22,634 nucleotides of DNA from Paulinella micropora (GCA_009731375.1 BJOX01000366.1:111208-133841), one strand, 5' to 3'. Positions 21,496-21,732 are shown, counted from the first letter of the stretch. The notes: generated from the sequence alone by a model not told the origin. Translations and numbers: made by a program.

Positions 21496-21721
21496 GTATC
21501 TATCTATCTATCTATCTATCTATCTACCTACCTATCTACCTATCTATCTATCCACCTATCTATCTATGTATCTATCTATAGACCTATAGCTCTGCCAGAG
21601 GCAGCTGATTCTCTCTCTCTCTCTCTCTATCTCTCGCTCTCTCTCTATATATATATATATGCCTGTAGCTCTGCTAGAGGAAGCGGTTTCGTTCCGACGC
21701 TGCTCAGTAGTGCTTCTGTGC
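212..21721 (-). CDS. Split multi-exon C2H2 zinc-finger gene (partial, 21 exons recognised)
   Basis: Twenty-one minus-strand exons join in frame at 20 junctions: E1 21663-21721, E2 20640-20681, E3 19618-19672, E4 18573-18637, E5 17753-17813, E6 17401-17435, E7 15194-15332, E8 14012-14140, E9 13453-13533, E10 12551-12602, E11 12172-12219, E12 11849-11883, E13 11334-11366, E14 9980-10041, E15 9112-9170, E16 8273-8324, E17 7018-7049, E18 4028-4079, E19 1314-1353, E20 720-804, E21 212-286. The roughly 430-residue product has a Lys-rich part, an NLS-like patch, an acidic run, a basic segment and eight C2H2 fingers (CxxC-x12-HxxxH), most joined by TGEKP linkers. It is probably a nuclear DNA-binding protein. 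The start codon, first exon(s), last exon(s) and stop are not seen. All introns end in AG; all start with GT except one GC (after E1) and one lost donor (E9). Family position is unresolved: the layout loosely recalls CTCF-type proteins, but generic finger similarity explains much of that. Confidence 0.85.
340..690. repeat. ACATG/ACATT pentamer array with ACACT variants
   Basis: Imperfect pentamers (ACATG, ACATT, ACACT, ACCTA, CACAT) fill most of the intron between E20 and E21. The composition is the reverse complement of the ATGTC/ATGTA array at 17.8-18.1 kb. A decayed E21 copy interrupts it at about 419-456. Confidence 0.9.
419..456 (-). pseudogene. Decayed acceptor-side copy of E21
   Basis: The gene strand repeats the E21 acceptor context (GTTTCTAG, then GGAGAAGCCGTACGA) with few changes. 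The rest is decayed: EKPYECS is followed directly by RQQQ, so the second Cys and the DYK segment are deleted. No usable donor or complete finger remains. It lies upstream of E21. Confidence 0.8.
720..804 (-). CDS. E20: C2H2 finger 7, complete in one exon
   Basis: 85 nt. The acceptor is CTCGTCAG and the donor is GTACGT. Entry is phase 1 (G|GT) and exit is phase 2 (ACG GG|). It reads [28 protein letters not shown]: a complete C2H2 finger with canonical x12 and x3 spacing. It joins E19 (HT, G|) and E21 (|G, EKPYEC) to rebuild two TGEKP linkers. Two decayed copies of its 5' half lie just upstream. Confidence 0.92.
828..1135. repeat. (GATGTA)n hexamer microsatellite
   Basis: Hexamers of GATGTA with GATGTG and GGTGTA variants occupy 828-1040 and 1092-1130, within the E19-E20 intron and around the decayed E20 copies. 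Confidence 0.92.
1041..1081 (-). pseudogene. Decayed acceptor-side copy of E20 (first)
   Basis: The gene strand repeats the E20 intron end (TTTGCATAT..CT) and then reads GGGAAAGCCATTCGAGTGA, aligning with the start of E20 (GTGAAAAGCCATTCGCGTG). The acceptor AG is blurred, and a stop follows in the finger frame (KPFE then TGA). Only the 5' part of the exon is present. Confidence 0.8.
1168..1205 (-). pseudogene. Decayed acceptor-side copy of E20 (second)
   Basis: The gene strand has TAG, then GGAAAAAAGCCCTTTGC, then TTTGCGAATTCTGTGA. This matches EKPFA and CEHCE of E20 in two frames, with a small indel between, and then a stop. It is a second, more diverged copy of the E20 start, also upstream of E20. 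Confidence 0.65.
1215..1313. repeat. GTAT/GTAG tetramer array
   Basis: Degenerate TGTA-based repeats lie directly downstream of the E19 donor on the gene strand. Confidence 0.85.
1314..1353 (-). CDS. E19: second half of finger 6
   Basis: 40 nt, phase 0 to phase 1. The acceptor is ATAGATAG, itself inside a GATA-like motif; the donor is GTACAT. It reads [13 protein letters not shown] plus the first base of Gly. Joined to E18 it gives [21 protein letters not shown]: exactly 12 residues between the second Cys and first His. The Gly codon finishes in E20. Confidence 0.88.
1366..1825. repeat. Imperfect 41-bp tandem repeat grading into a ~120-bp composite repeat
   Basis: The core GGCAGCGATACGGT begins at 1366, 1407, 1448 and about 1489, a spacing of 41 bp, each followed by an A-rich stretch and GGCAGTA/TTTGCC-like sequence. 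Degenerate cores recur near 1616 and 1730. There they alternate with a longer block (CCAAATTTTC.CGG, then TTTTG.CCCAAA) seen three times. No coding signal is supported. Confidence 0.8.
1826..1835. other. Assembly gap (10 N) after poly-C
   Basis: A run of 13 C directly precedes ten N. Length and content here are unreliable. Confidence 0.95.
1836..2115. repeat. AT, CT/AG and GATA/GATG microsatellite cluster
   Basis: Contains TATA at 1840-1850, CT-rich tracts at 1921-2030, and GATA then GATG tetramers at 2053-2115. A short unique stretch at 1855-1920 has no recognised feature. Confidence 0.9.
2259..3698. repeat. ~504-bp tandem repeat, about 2.9 units
   Basis: Nearly identical units start at 2371, 2873 and 3379 (periods 502 and 506; one 4-bp difference is GGGCGG versus GGGAGGGCGG). 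A shorter leading part begins at 2259. The third unit is cut off by GATA repeat at 3698. A minus-strand frame of 108 codons recurs identically in units 1 and 2, but it has no recognised domain and is broken in unit 3. The stretch 2116-2258 before it is unique and shows nothing recognisable. Confidence 0.9.
2354..2367. repeat. Perfect 14-bp palindrome AGCTTGCGCAAGCT
   Basis: A self-complementary palindrome found once per ~504-bp unit, also at 2856-2869 and 3362-3375. It could be a hairpin or a dimer-binding site; function is unknown. Confidence 0.85.
3698..4020. repeat. (GATA)n array with AAGAT and GACA variants
   Basis: Tetramer array abruptly adjoining the truncated third unit of the ~504-bp repeat. 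Confidence 0.95.
4028..4079 (-). CDS. E18: first half of finger 6
   Basis: 52 nt, phase 2 to phase 0. The acceptor is CTACTAG; the donor GTCATG is weak. It reads [17 protein letters not shown]. The first base completes an Arg codon with E17 (AG|G). The Cys pair belongs to finger 6, and its His pair is on E19. KPKPYKC replaces the usual TGEKPYKC because a linker exon precedes it. A decayed copy lies upstream at 4212-4243. Confidence 0.82.
4107..4207. repeat. GATA and ATCT repeats in head-to-head arrangement
   Basis: GATA units are followed by ATCT units and then GATA again, giving a short snap-back hairpin around 4115-4160. Confidence 0.85.
4212..4243 (-). pseudogene. Decayed acceptor-side copy of E18
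   Basis: The gene strand has an intact acceptor (CACACAG), then GTTGAACAAGGCCCAAG and CCCTACAAGTGCAC, matching E18 with one inserted G that breaks the frame. The second Cys is lost into ATCT repeat. It lies upstream of E18. Confidence 0.82.
4260..4619. repeat. (GATA)n/(GTAG)n array
   Basis: Imperfect tetramers that on the gene strand form the (ATCT)n tail after the family B copy at 4620-4684. Confidence 0.95.
4620..4684 (-). mobile_element. Family B retroposon-like 3' end (copy 1)
   Basis: On the minus strand it ends GCAATTCTGATAGACCAAAC and runs straight into (ATCT)n. It shares the final ~60 bp (GGATGCCTATGTC..CGGATATGCA) with the copies at 5551, 8672 and 17091. A repeated 3' end plus simple-repeat tail suggests a short-tailed LINE or SINE. 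No reverse transcriptase is visible. Confidence 0.6.
4715..4984 (-). mobile_element. Family A retroposon-like element (copy 1, 5' truncated)
   Basis: About 270 bp, nearly identical to 16419-16688. On the minus strand it ends TGACATTAGTCGATATCTC and continues into ATCT units. Its 5' side breaks at GACAGAG directly against GATA repeat, whereas copy 2 continues. No tRNA-like A/B box or coding domain was recognised. Confidence 0.65.
4985..5051. repeat. (GATA)n
   Basis: About 17 uninterrupted units. On the gene strand they form the tail after family C and abut the truncated 5' end of family A copy 1. Confidence 0.95.
5052..5503 (-). mobile_element. Family C retroposon-like element
   Basis: Unique-looking sequence whose minus strand ends in GTTGCGAGACATT and then (ATCT)n, the same geometry as families A and B. 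Part of it (5369-5393, GCACTGTAGTG.. and ATTCCGGGCTC) resembles family A copy 2 near 16686-16711, so the families may share a body. Open frames on both strands lack a recognisable domain. Confidence 0.45.
5504..5550. repeat. (GATA)n
   Basis: Tail-side repeat of family B copy 2 on the gene strand. Confidence 0.95.
5551..6229 (-). mobile_element. Family B retroposon-like element (copy 2, longest)
   Basis: Shares the 3'-terminal ~55 bp with the other family B copies (minus strand ends GCAGAGCTGATAGACCAAAC, then ATCT tail) and extends about 620 bp further, bounded by GATA on both sides. It is GC-richer than its surroundings. A minus-strand open frame (5732-6190, 152 codons) has no motif I can assign and may be a degraded element ORF. 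Whether all of it is one element is uncertain. Confidence 0.5.
6230..6294. repeat. (GATA)n
   Basis: About 16 clean units after a CCCCCCC stretch. Confidence 0.95.
6345..6576. repeat. Head-to-head (GTAG)n / (CTAC)n-(CTAT)n inverted repeat
   Basis: GTAG-type repeats change strand at about 6473-6476 (..GTAGGTCCTACC..) into CTAC then CTAT units. The central tens of bases are self-complementary, so a long hairpin or cruciform is possible. Confidence 0.85.
6630..7005. repeat. (ATCT)n, AT, then (GTAG)n/(GATA)n
   Basis: A second strand switch: ATCT to about 6738, TATA/CATA to 6780, then GTAG, AAAG and GATA to 7005. The 6577-6629 spacer is unique, with no supported feature. Confidence 0.92.
7018..7049 (-). 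CDS. E17: inter-finger linker micro-exon
   Basis: 32 nt, phase 0 to phase 2. The acceptor is GAGTGCAG and the donor is GTACAC. It reads [10 protein letters not shown] plus AG of an Arg codon completed by E18. It contributes no Cys or His; with E18 it forms a long linker between fingers 5 and 6, replacing TGEKP. Its only support is strong splice sites plus exact phase agreement with E16 and E18. Confidence 0.6.
7063..7303. repeat. (AG)n, (ATGT)n, and (ATAC)n with an (ACGT)n core
   Basis: AG at 7063-7110, ATGT at 7143-7170 and ATAC at 7223-7303. The ATAC array has about eight self-complementary ACGT units in the middle (7250-7280). The following 7304-7500 is low-repeat AT-rich sequence with no recognised feature. 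Confidence 0.92.
7176..7217 (-). pseudogene. Decayed donor-side copy of E16 (distal)
   Basis: On the gene strand: acceptor-like GACAG, then a 42-nt segment reading [12 protein letters not shown], then GTAAGT. It aligns with [12 protein letters not shown] of E16, but both zinc His residues are replaced (Q and K). The donor is a better match to consensus than that of E16. It lies downstream of E16. Confidence 0.75.
7505..7770. repeat. (CA)n, (TA)n and head-to-head (GATATA)n / (TATATC)n
   Basis: A hexamer array of ATAGAT from about 7558 to 7618 inverts around 7620-7640 into TATATC to about 7735. The two arms are reverse complements, giving a potential ~60-bp-stem hairpin. Confidence 0.92.
7891..7921 (-). 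pseudogene. Decayed donor-side copy of E16 (middle)
   Basis: The gene strand reads [10 protein letters not shown] followed by a perfect GTAAGT donor, aligning with [10 protein letters not shown] of E16. The first zinc His is replaced by Gln and the upstream half is lost into ATAC repeat. It lies downstream of E16. Confidence 0.75.
7920..8270. repeat. (ATAC)n with ACGT core, then (GTAT)n
   Basis: ATAC units at 7920-8040 include ACGT units (7981-8005). After a short spacer, GTAT units run to about 8270. The two arrays are reverse complements in head-to-head order. Confidence 0.93.
8273..8324 (-). CDS. E16: second half of finger 5
   Basis: 52 nt, phase 2 to phase 0. The acceptor is ATATCTAG and the donor is GTAACA. 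It reads [17 protein letters not shown]. Joined to E15 the finger is [21 protein letters not shown]: exact spacing. It ends HTND rather than HTGE, consistent with E17 being a non-canonical linker. Three related copies lie nearby; only this one keeps both splice sites and both His residues. Confidence 0.88.
8331..8400. repeat. (GATA)n then (ATAC)n
   Basis: GATA units 8331-8384 followed by ATAC to 8398. Confidence 0.95.
8420..8470 (-). pseudogene. Near-intact upstream copy of E16, donor lost
   Basis: The gene strand has acceptor ATTGAAG, then [16 protein letters not shown], retaining both His and the E16 frame. The donor site is gone: E16 has ACGAC|GTAACA, this copy has ACGATATTT. It could still act as an acceptor. 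It lies upstream of E16, so a mutually exclusive exon cannot be excluded without transcripts. Confidence 0.82.
8482..8830. repeat. (GATA)n/(GACA)n arrays
   Basis: Imperfect GATA with GAGAGGTA and GACA variants, flanking family B copy 3. Confidence 0.93.
8672..8705 (-). mobile_element. Family B 3'-end fragment (copy 3)
   Basis: Only about 33 bp of the family B terminus remains (minus strand ..GCAGAGCTGATAGACCAAAC), with GATA on both sides: an extreme 5' truncation or a remnant. Confidence 0.6.
8860..9108. repeat. (TG)n, poly-G and long (AG)n purine tract
   Basis: TG units, a 19-bp G run near 8906-8924, then about 180 bp of AG with AGAGA/GGAGA interruptions up to the E15 donor side. Homopurine over >200 bp. 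Confidence 0.95.
9112..9170 (-). CDS. E15: end of finger 4 and start of finger 5
   Basis: 59 nt, phase 0 to phase 2. The acceptor is GGGGTAG; the donor GTCTTT is weak. It reads [20 protein letters not shown]. The leading EH completes finger 4 after the HLK end of E14 (12-residue spacing holds); TGEKPFQC begins finger 5. The last two bases of its Lys codon join the first base of E16. Confidence 0.9.
9190..9333. repeat. (CT)n, (TA)n, poly-C and (CT)n
   Basis: TCTG/CT at 9190-9246, TATA to 9280, CT, a run of C at 9298-9309, and CT to 9333. Pyrimidine-rich on plus, opposite in sense to the AG tract at 8.88-9.11 kb. Confidence 0.95.
9334..9370 (-). pseudogene. Decayed donor-side copy of E14 (distal)
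   Basis: The gene strand reads [13 protein letters not shown] and then a GTGAGA donor, aligning with [15 protein letters not shown] of E14. The second zinc Cys is Arg, and two residues before the HL pair are lost. It is downstream of E14. Confidence 0.75.
9370..9645. repeat. (ATAC)n and (AT)n-GTAT arrays
   Basis: ATAC tetramers with CACA and TATA patches. From about 9540, 16-bp units of TATATATATG repeat regularly. Confidence 0.94.
9666..9695 (-). pseudogene. Decayed copy of E14 (middle)
   Basis: The gene strand reads [10 protein letters not shown], matching [11 protein letters not shown] of E14, with the His replaced by Gly and no GT donor. It lies downstream of E14. Confidence 0.7.
9715..9905. 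repeat. (CT)n and poly-C with a 10-N gap (9803-9812)
   Basis: A pyrimidine tract with two C runs (about 9773-9789 and 9838-9856) and an assembly gap. The true length is unknown. Confidence 0.95.
9906..9931 (-). pseudogene. Decayed copy of E14 (proximal)
   Basis: The gene strand reads KFVTGSHLR and runs into GAGAGA with no GT donor. It matches KFVTSSHLK of E14, only about 50 bp from it, and is the best preserved of three downstream copies. Confidence 0.78.
9980..10041 (-). CDS. E14: first part of finger 4
   Basis: 62 nt, phase 1 to phase 0. The acceptor is ACATCCAG and the donor is GTAACA. It reads [20 protein letters not shown]. The GA start completes the linker Gly codon of E13. With E15 it forms [21 protein letters not shown]. 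It faces the 1.27-kb ATGTT array upstream. Three decayed copies of its 3' half lie downstream. Confidence 0.92.
10050..11325. repeat. (ATGTT)n pentamer array, ~1.27 kb
   Basis: ATGTT units with ATGCT, ATGTC, ATTTT and ACGTT variants fill essentially the whole intron between E13 and E14. Long plus-strand frames coding MLCYV repeats come from the 15-nt periodicity and are not genes. Confidence 0.97.
11334..11366 (-). CDS. E13: end of finger 3
   Basis: 33 nt, phase 1 to phase 1. The acceptor is TTGCCTAG and the donor is GTGAAT. It reads [10 protein letters not shown] plus one base of Gly; its first two bases finish a Gly codon begun on E12. It supplies both zinc His residues of finger 3. Confidence 0.88.
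11400..11842. repeat. (GATA)n/(GTAG)n arrays
   Basis: GATA and GTAG tetramers with a short unique insert (11586-11660), filling the intron between E12 and E13. Confidence 0.95.
11849..11883 (-). CDS. E12: middle of finger 3
   Basis: 35 nt, phase 2 to phase 1. The acceptor is ATACAG and the donor is GTAACT. It reads [11 protein letters not shown]. The first base completes Lys from E11; the last G starts the Gly completed by E13. Joined, E11-E13 give [22 protein letters not shown]: one finger on three exons with perfect spacing. Confidence 0.9.
11887..12160. repeat. (GTAT)n with TCTG and TA patches
   Basis: GTAT at 11885-11940 and 12075-12160, TCTG at 11945-12000, TA at 12053-12080. Confidence 0.93.
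12014..12046 (-). pseudogene. Possible decayed copy of E11
   Basis: The gene strand has ACTGGAGGAAGAAGTACAAAC, resembling the TGEKPFK end of E11 (ACGGGAGAGAAGCCGTTCAA). It lies downstream of E11. Similarity is short and partial. Confidence 0.35.
12172..12219 (-). CDS. E11: end of finger 2 and TGEKPF linker
   Basis: 48 nt, phase 2 to phase 2. The acceptor is TTTACTGCAG and the donor is GTATTC. It reads [15 protein letters not shown] plus AA of Lys. Its first base completes Ser with E10 (AG|C). Joined with E10 it gives [21 protein letters not shown]. Confidence 0.92.
12391..12548. repeat. ~30-bp minisatellite next to the E10 donor
   Basis: Units containing TGTGTGATTGAAAGGGG and an A/G-rich spacer recur near 12393, 12426, 12467, 12490 and 12518; the last grades into the E10 donor region (ACGTGTGTAC). 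12220-12390 is otherwise unique, with no supported feature. Confidence 0.8.
12551..12602 (-). CDS. E10: first half of finger 2
   Basis: 52 nt, phase 1 to phase 2. The acceptor is CTCATAG and the donor is GTACAC. It reads [16 protein letters not shown] plus AG of Ser. The zinc Cys pair is CDRC. The linker from finger 1 (HIDRKLRHC) differs from TGEKP. The finger's His pair is on E11. Confidence 0.85.
12605..12910. repeat. Poly-G and (AG)n with a 40-N gap (12708-12747)
   Basis: Long G runs flank an N gap, followed by AG with AAAG interruptions. The array is homopurine and of unknown true length; coordinates near it are unreliable. Confidence 0.95.
12905..13183. repeat. (GT)n/(GTAT)n then (AG)n
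   Basis: TG-rich repeats 12905-13097 switch abruptly to AG repeats up to the downstream partial copy of E9. Confidence 0.94.
13184..13232 (-). pseudogene. Donor-side copy of E9 with intact donor
   Basis: The gene strand reads [16 protein letters not shown] and then a GTGTCT donor, matching the 3' half of E9. It has the GT donor that E9 lacks, in the phase E10 requires, but it lacks the Cys half of the finger and any clear acceptor. It lies downstream of E9. Confidence 0.8.
13233..13452. repeat. (AG)n with (TG)n and (GAGT)n centre
   Basis: AG repeats to 13310, TG/TTTG to 13365, GAGT to 13385, AG to 13452. This separates the two E9 copies. Confidence 0.95.
13453..13533 (-). CDS. E9: finger 1 (donor destroyed by CT repeat)
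   Basis: 81 nt from the acceptor CGTTCAG. It reads [27 protein letters not shown]: a complete C2H2 finger. Its first two bases complete Val with E8. The expected donor after GACA is CTCTCT instead of GT, while the downstream copy at 13184-13232 has GACA|GTGTC. Exon end is inferred from that copy. A small assembly error, or a non-canonical site, is possible. Confidence 0.7.
13597..13629 (-). pseudogene. Decayed acceptor-side copy of E9
   Basis: The gene strand has GCGTAG and then AAAATCCACTGCACAGAGTG and CACGGCTTATTC, matching the E9 start (AAATTCCACTGCAGCGTG, CACGGCTTTTTTC). It is frameshifted; the 3' half is replaced by CT repeat. It lies upstream of E9. Confidence 0.8.
13640..14000. repeat. 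(GTAT)n, (CTTT)n and (AAAG)n arrays
   Basis: GTAT at 13645-13715; a short unique stretch; then about 180 bp of A/G-only AAAG and GGAAA repeats at 13820-14000. Confidence 0.94.
14012..14140 (-). CDS. E8: basic segment preceding the fingers
   Basis: 129 nt, phase 1 to phase 1. It has a strong polypyrimidine tract and acceptor CTCAACAG; the donor is GTCAAC. It reads [20 protein letters not shown], then [20 protein letters not shown] and FM. Rich in Lys and Arg, it probably serves as nuclear-localisation or DNA-backbone-contacting sequence. Exact phase matches with E7 (C|GT Arg) and E9 (G|TG Val). No known domain recognised. Confidence 0.82.
14180..14390. repeat. (AG)n purine tract
   Basis: About 210 bp of AG with AAAG interruptions between E8 and its upstream decayed copy. 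Confidence 0.95.
14388..14446 (-). pseudogene. Decayed acceptor-side copy of E8
   Basis: The gene strand repeats the E8 polypyrimidine tract (TTCCTTCCTTTC), an acceptor (TTGCTCAG) and then GTGGTGCGCGAGCGTACACA, aligning with GTCTACGTGAGCGATCCAC of E8. Only the first ~30 exon bases are present before CT repeat. It lies upstream of E8. Confidence 0.75.
14457..14575. repeat. (AG)n, (GACA)n and (TA)n
   Basis: AG/GATAGA, then GACAGACA, then TATA repeats. Confidence 0.93.
14580..14650 (-). pseudogene. Decayed donor-side copy of E7
   Basis: The gene strand reads [15 protein letters not shown], then QTQQTQ, matching the [12 protein letters not shown] end of E7. A deletion follows Trp-Glu-Pro, and the E7 donor GTAACC is GCAACT here. 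It lies downstream of E7. Confidence 0.8.
14650..15172. repeat. (GATA)n/(GTAG)n/(GACA)n array
   Basis: About 520 bp of imperfect tetramers making up most of the intron side downstream of E7. Confidence 0.96.
15194..15332 (-). CDS. E7: acidic Glu-run exon with basic end
   Basis: 139 nt, phase 0 to phase 1. The acceptor is CATATAG and the donor is GTAACC. It reads [12 protein letters not shown], then about 24 residues almost all Glu with Asp, Gln and Lys, then WKPASKPKK. Such acidic runs occur in chromatin and transcription regulators; KPKKR at the E7-E8 junction looks like a nuclear-localisation signal. The other minus frame (Arg/Lys-rich) is a shadow reading. No family assigned. Confidence 0.82.
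15340..15515. repeat. (ATAC)n array
   Basis: ATAC tetramers with ATTAC and GCAT interruptions, immediately upstream of the E7 acceptor. Confidence 0.96.
15560..15828. repeat. (AAAG)n/(GGAA)n homopurine tract
   Basis: About 270 bp of nearly pure purine with nested higher-order units: AAAG runs, two GAGAGAAAGCAAAAAACAAG blocks, then GGAAGAAA 8-mers. Confidence 0.95.
15885..16130. repeat. (AAAC)n and (AAAT)n scattered repeats
   Basis: AAAC tetramers at 15893-15910, 16003-16030 and 16043-16060 within AT-rich sequence. No exon signal recognised. Confidence 0.85.
16135..16418. repeat. (GATA)n/(GATG)n/(GTAG)n array
   Basis: Forms the ATCT tail of family A copy 2 on the gene strand. Confidence 0.95.
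16419..16959 (-). mobile_element. Family A retroposon-like element (copy 2, longest)
   Basis: The first ~270 bp match copy 1 almost base for base, with one-base differences (GTATAACC versus GTATTAACC). It continues another ~270 bp, including sequence shared with family C, and joins copy 3 head to tail. It lies between E6 and E7. No recognisable protein domain. Confidence 0.65.
16960..17022 (-). mobile_element. Family A 3'-end fragment (copy 3)
   Basis: A 63-bp repeat of the family A terminus, truncated at GTCTGTGGG where GATA repeat begins. Confidence 0.7.
17023..17082. repeat. (GATA)n
   Basis: Fourteen clean units between family A copy 3 and family B copy 4. Confidence 0.95.
17091..17177 (-). 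mobile_element. Family B 3' end (copy 4)
   Basis: About 85 bp matching copies 1 and 2 (GGATATGCAGAGCTAATAGA on the minus strand), then AT-rich and ATCT tail. Confidence 0.6.
17238..17261 (-). pseudogene. Donor-side copy of E6 (distal)
   Basis: 24 nt reading VRPPTRPK between CCCAG and a GTGTGC donor, matching VRPKKRAK of E6. Its length is a multiple of three, but using it from the CAG boundary does not fit the E5-to-E7 phases. It lies downstream of E6. Confidence 0.75.
17330..17353 (-). pseudogene. Donor-side copy of E6 (proximal)
   Basis: 24 nt reading VRPQKRAK followed by a GTGTGC donor; only two residues differ between this and the shared part of E6. The acceptor used by E6 is missing. 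It lies downstream of E6. Confidence 0.78.
17401..17435 (-). CDS. E6: basic NLS-like micro-exon
   Basis: 35 nt, phase 1 to phase 0. The acceptor is GTTTTTAG and the donor is GTTTAC. It reads [12 protein letters not shown]; Ala is completed with the last G of E5. RPKKRAK resembles a monopartite nuclear-localisation signal. Only with this 35-nt form, not the 24-nt CAG boundary seen in the copies, do E5 (phase 1) and E7 (phase 0) connect without a stop. Confidence 0.68.
17443..17650. repeat. (ATAC)n with self-complementary (GCAT)n core
   Basis: ATAC units flank about ten GCAT units (17465-17515), which are self-complementary. Confidence 0.93.
17660..17740. repeat. ACATA/ACACA short repeats
   Basis: Degenerate ATAACACA-type repeats next to the E5 donor. 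Confidence 0.7.
17753..17813 (-). CDS. E5: N-terminal region exon
   Basis: 61 nt, phase 0 to phase 1. The acceptor is TGTTATAG and the donor is GTATGC. It reads [20 protein letters not shown] plus one base. Following E4 it gives VVDE, EEEVV. No family recognised. No shadow copy noticed. Confidence 0.75.
17820..18570. repeat. ATGTC/ATGTA and AAGGT pentamer array
   Basis: Pentamers ATGTC and ATGTA alternate in higher-order groups to about 18130, then ATGTA/AAGGT and GATGT variants to 18570. It fills the intron between E4 and E5 almost completely and is opposite in orientation to the array at 0.34-0.69 kb. Confidence 0.96.
18573..18637 (-). CDS. E4: Lys-rich N-terminal region exon
   Basis: 65 nt, phase 1 to phase 0. 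The acceptor is TGTCGCAG and the donor is GTACAC. It reads [21 protein letters not shown], with a leading Val shared with E3 (G|TC). Probably helical and charged; no family recognised. Microsatellites flank it tightly on both sides. Confidence 0.78.
18656..18870. repeat. (GTAT)n with (CA)n, (TA)n and (GCAT)n
   Basis: GTAT-dominated repeats with a TA centre, upstream of E4 on the gene strand. Confidence 0.94.
18925..19115. repeat. (GATT)n and (GAAT)n
   Basis: GATTGATT with TTGGTATTGA interruptions, then GAATGAAT at 19076-19112. Confidence 0.92.
19130..19612. repeat. (GATA)n/(GTAG)n array
   Basis: About 480 bp directly downstream of the E3 donor; it begins with two GATAGATATCTCTA units that are locally palindromic. 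Confidence 0.96.
19618..19672 (-). CDS. E3: N-terminal region exon
   Basis: 55 nt, phase 0 to phase 1. The acceptor is GTATTTAG; the donor GTCTAT grades into GATA repeat. It reads [18 protein letters not shown] plus one base of Val. The Met could be a start codon, but the acceptor and the in-phase E2 suggest an internal exon. No family recognised. Two decayed 5' copies lie upstream. Confidence 0.75.
19690..19905. repeat. ATCA/ATCG short repeats
   Basis: Degenerate CAATCAAT and ATCGATC repeats around the decayed E3 copy. Confidence 0.88.
19787..19811 (-). pseudogene. Decayed acceptor-side copy of E3 (proximal)
   Basis: The gene strand has ATGTAG, then a short segment reading MSEKILE, then a TAA stop. 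It matches MSEKTLK of E3 including the acceptor context. It lies upstream of E3. Confidence 0.78.
19905..20082. repeat. (ATCT)n with TCTG patch
   Basis: Long clean ATCT array, the opposite strand sense to the GATA array downstream of E3. Confidence 0.96.
20108..20131 (-). pseudogene. Decayed acceptor-side copy of E3 (distal)
   Basis: The gene strand has ATGTAG, then LSQKILES. It is very close to the copy at 19787-19811 (CTCGAG.ATCTTCT shared) and more distant from E3, so the two decayed copies are probably sisters. It lies upstream of E3. Confidence 0.75.
20148..20630. repeat. (ATCT)n with CATC, GAATCTGT and TTATC variants
   Basis: About 480 bp of imperfect ATCT. It includes a TTATCTATC higher-order stretch at 20400-20520, directly downstream of the E2 donor. 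Confidence 0.96.
20640..20681 (-). CDS. E2: N-terminal region exon
   Basis: 42 nt, phase 0 to phase 0. The acceptor is CTCAACAG and the donor is GTCCAA. It reads [14 protein letters not shown]. The plus strand also reads open here, but the splice signals and a related copy (21183-21215) with matching minus-frame residues favour minus. No family recognised. Confidence 0.68.
20690..20750. repeat. (AG)n/(TG)n
   Basis: AG repeats forming the CT-rich tract before the E2 acceptor on the gene strand, then TG. Confidence 0.95.
20790..21260. repeat. (ATCAAT)n/(CAACAC)n hexamer arrays
   Basis: Hexamers ATCAAT, ACCAAC and ACCAAT in blocks fill the intron between E1 and E2. Confidence 0.95.
21183..21215 (-). 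pseudogene. Decayed copy of E2
   Basis: The gene strand reads [11 protein letters not shown], matching [11 protein letters not shown] of E2 (shared CTGAACTGTGT versus CGGAACTGTGT), and then runs into hexamer repeat with no donor. It lies upstream of E2. Confidence 0.72.
21363..21582. repeat. (ATCT)n/(ACCT)n array
   Basis: ATCT with ACCT variants. The preceding 21261-21362 is unique, with nothing recognised. Confidence 0.95.
21584..21604 (-). pseudogene. Decayed donor-side copy of E1
   Basis: The gene strand reads LPLAEL, then TAG, followed by GTCTAT, matching LPLAELQ at the end of E1. It has a GT donor where E1 has GC, but a stop where E1 has Gln. It lies downstream of E1. Confidence 0.75.
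21610..21660. repeat. (CT)n and (TA)n
   Basis: CT then TA repeats between E1 and its decayed copy. Confidence 0.95.
21663..21721 (-). CDS. E1: most upstream exon recognised (GC donor)
   Basis: 59 nt, phase 1 to phase 0. The acceptor is CTATCCAG; the donor is GCATAT after CAG, a GC-AG intron if real. It reads [19 protein letters not shown]. It connects in phase to E2. The initiator Met is not here. Family unknown. A decayed copy of its end lies at 21584-21604. Confidence 0.6.
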
Positions 21722-21724
21722 CTG

Positions 21725-21732
21725 GATAGATA

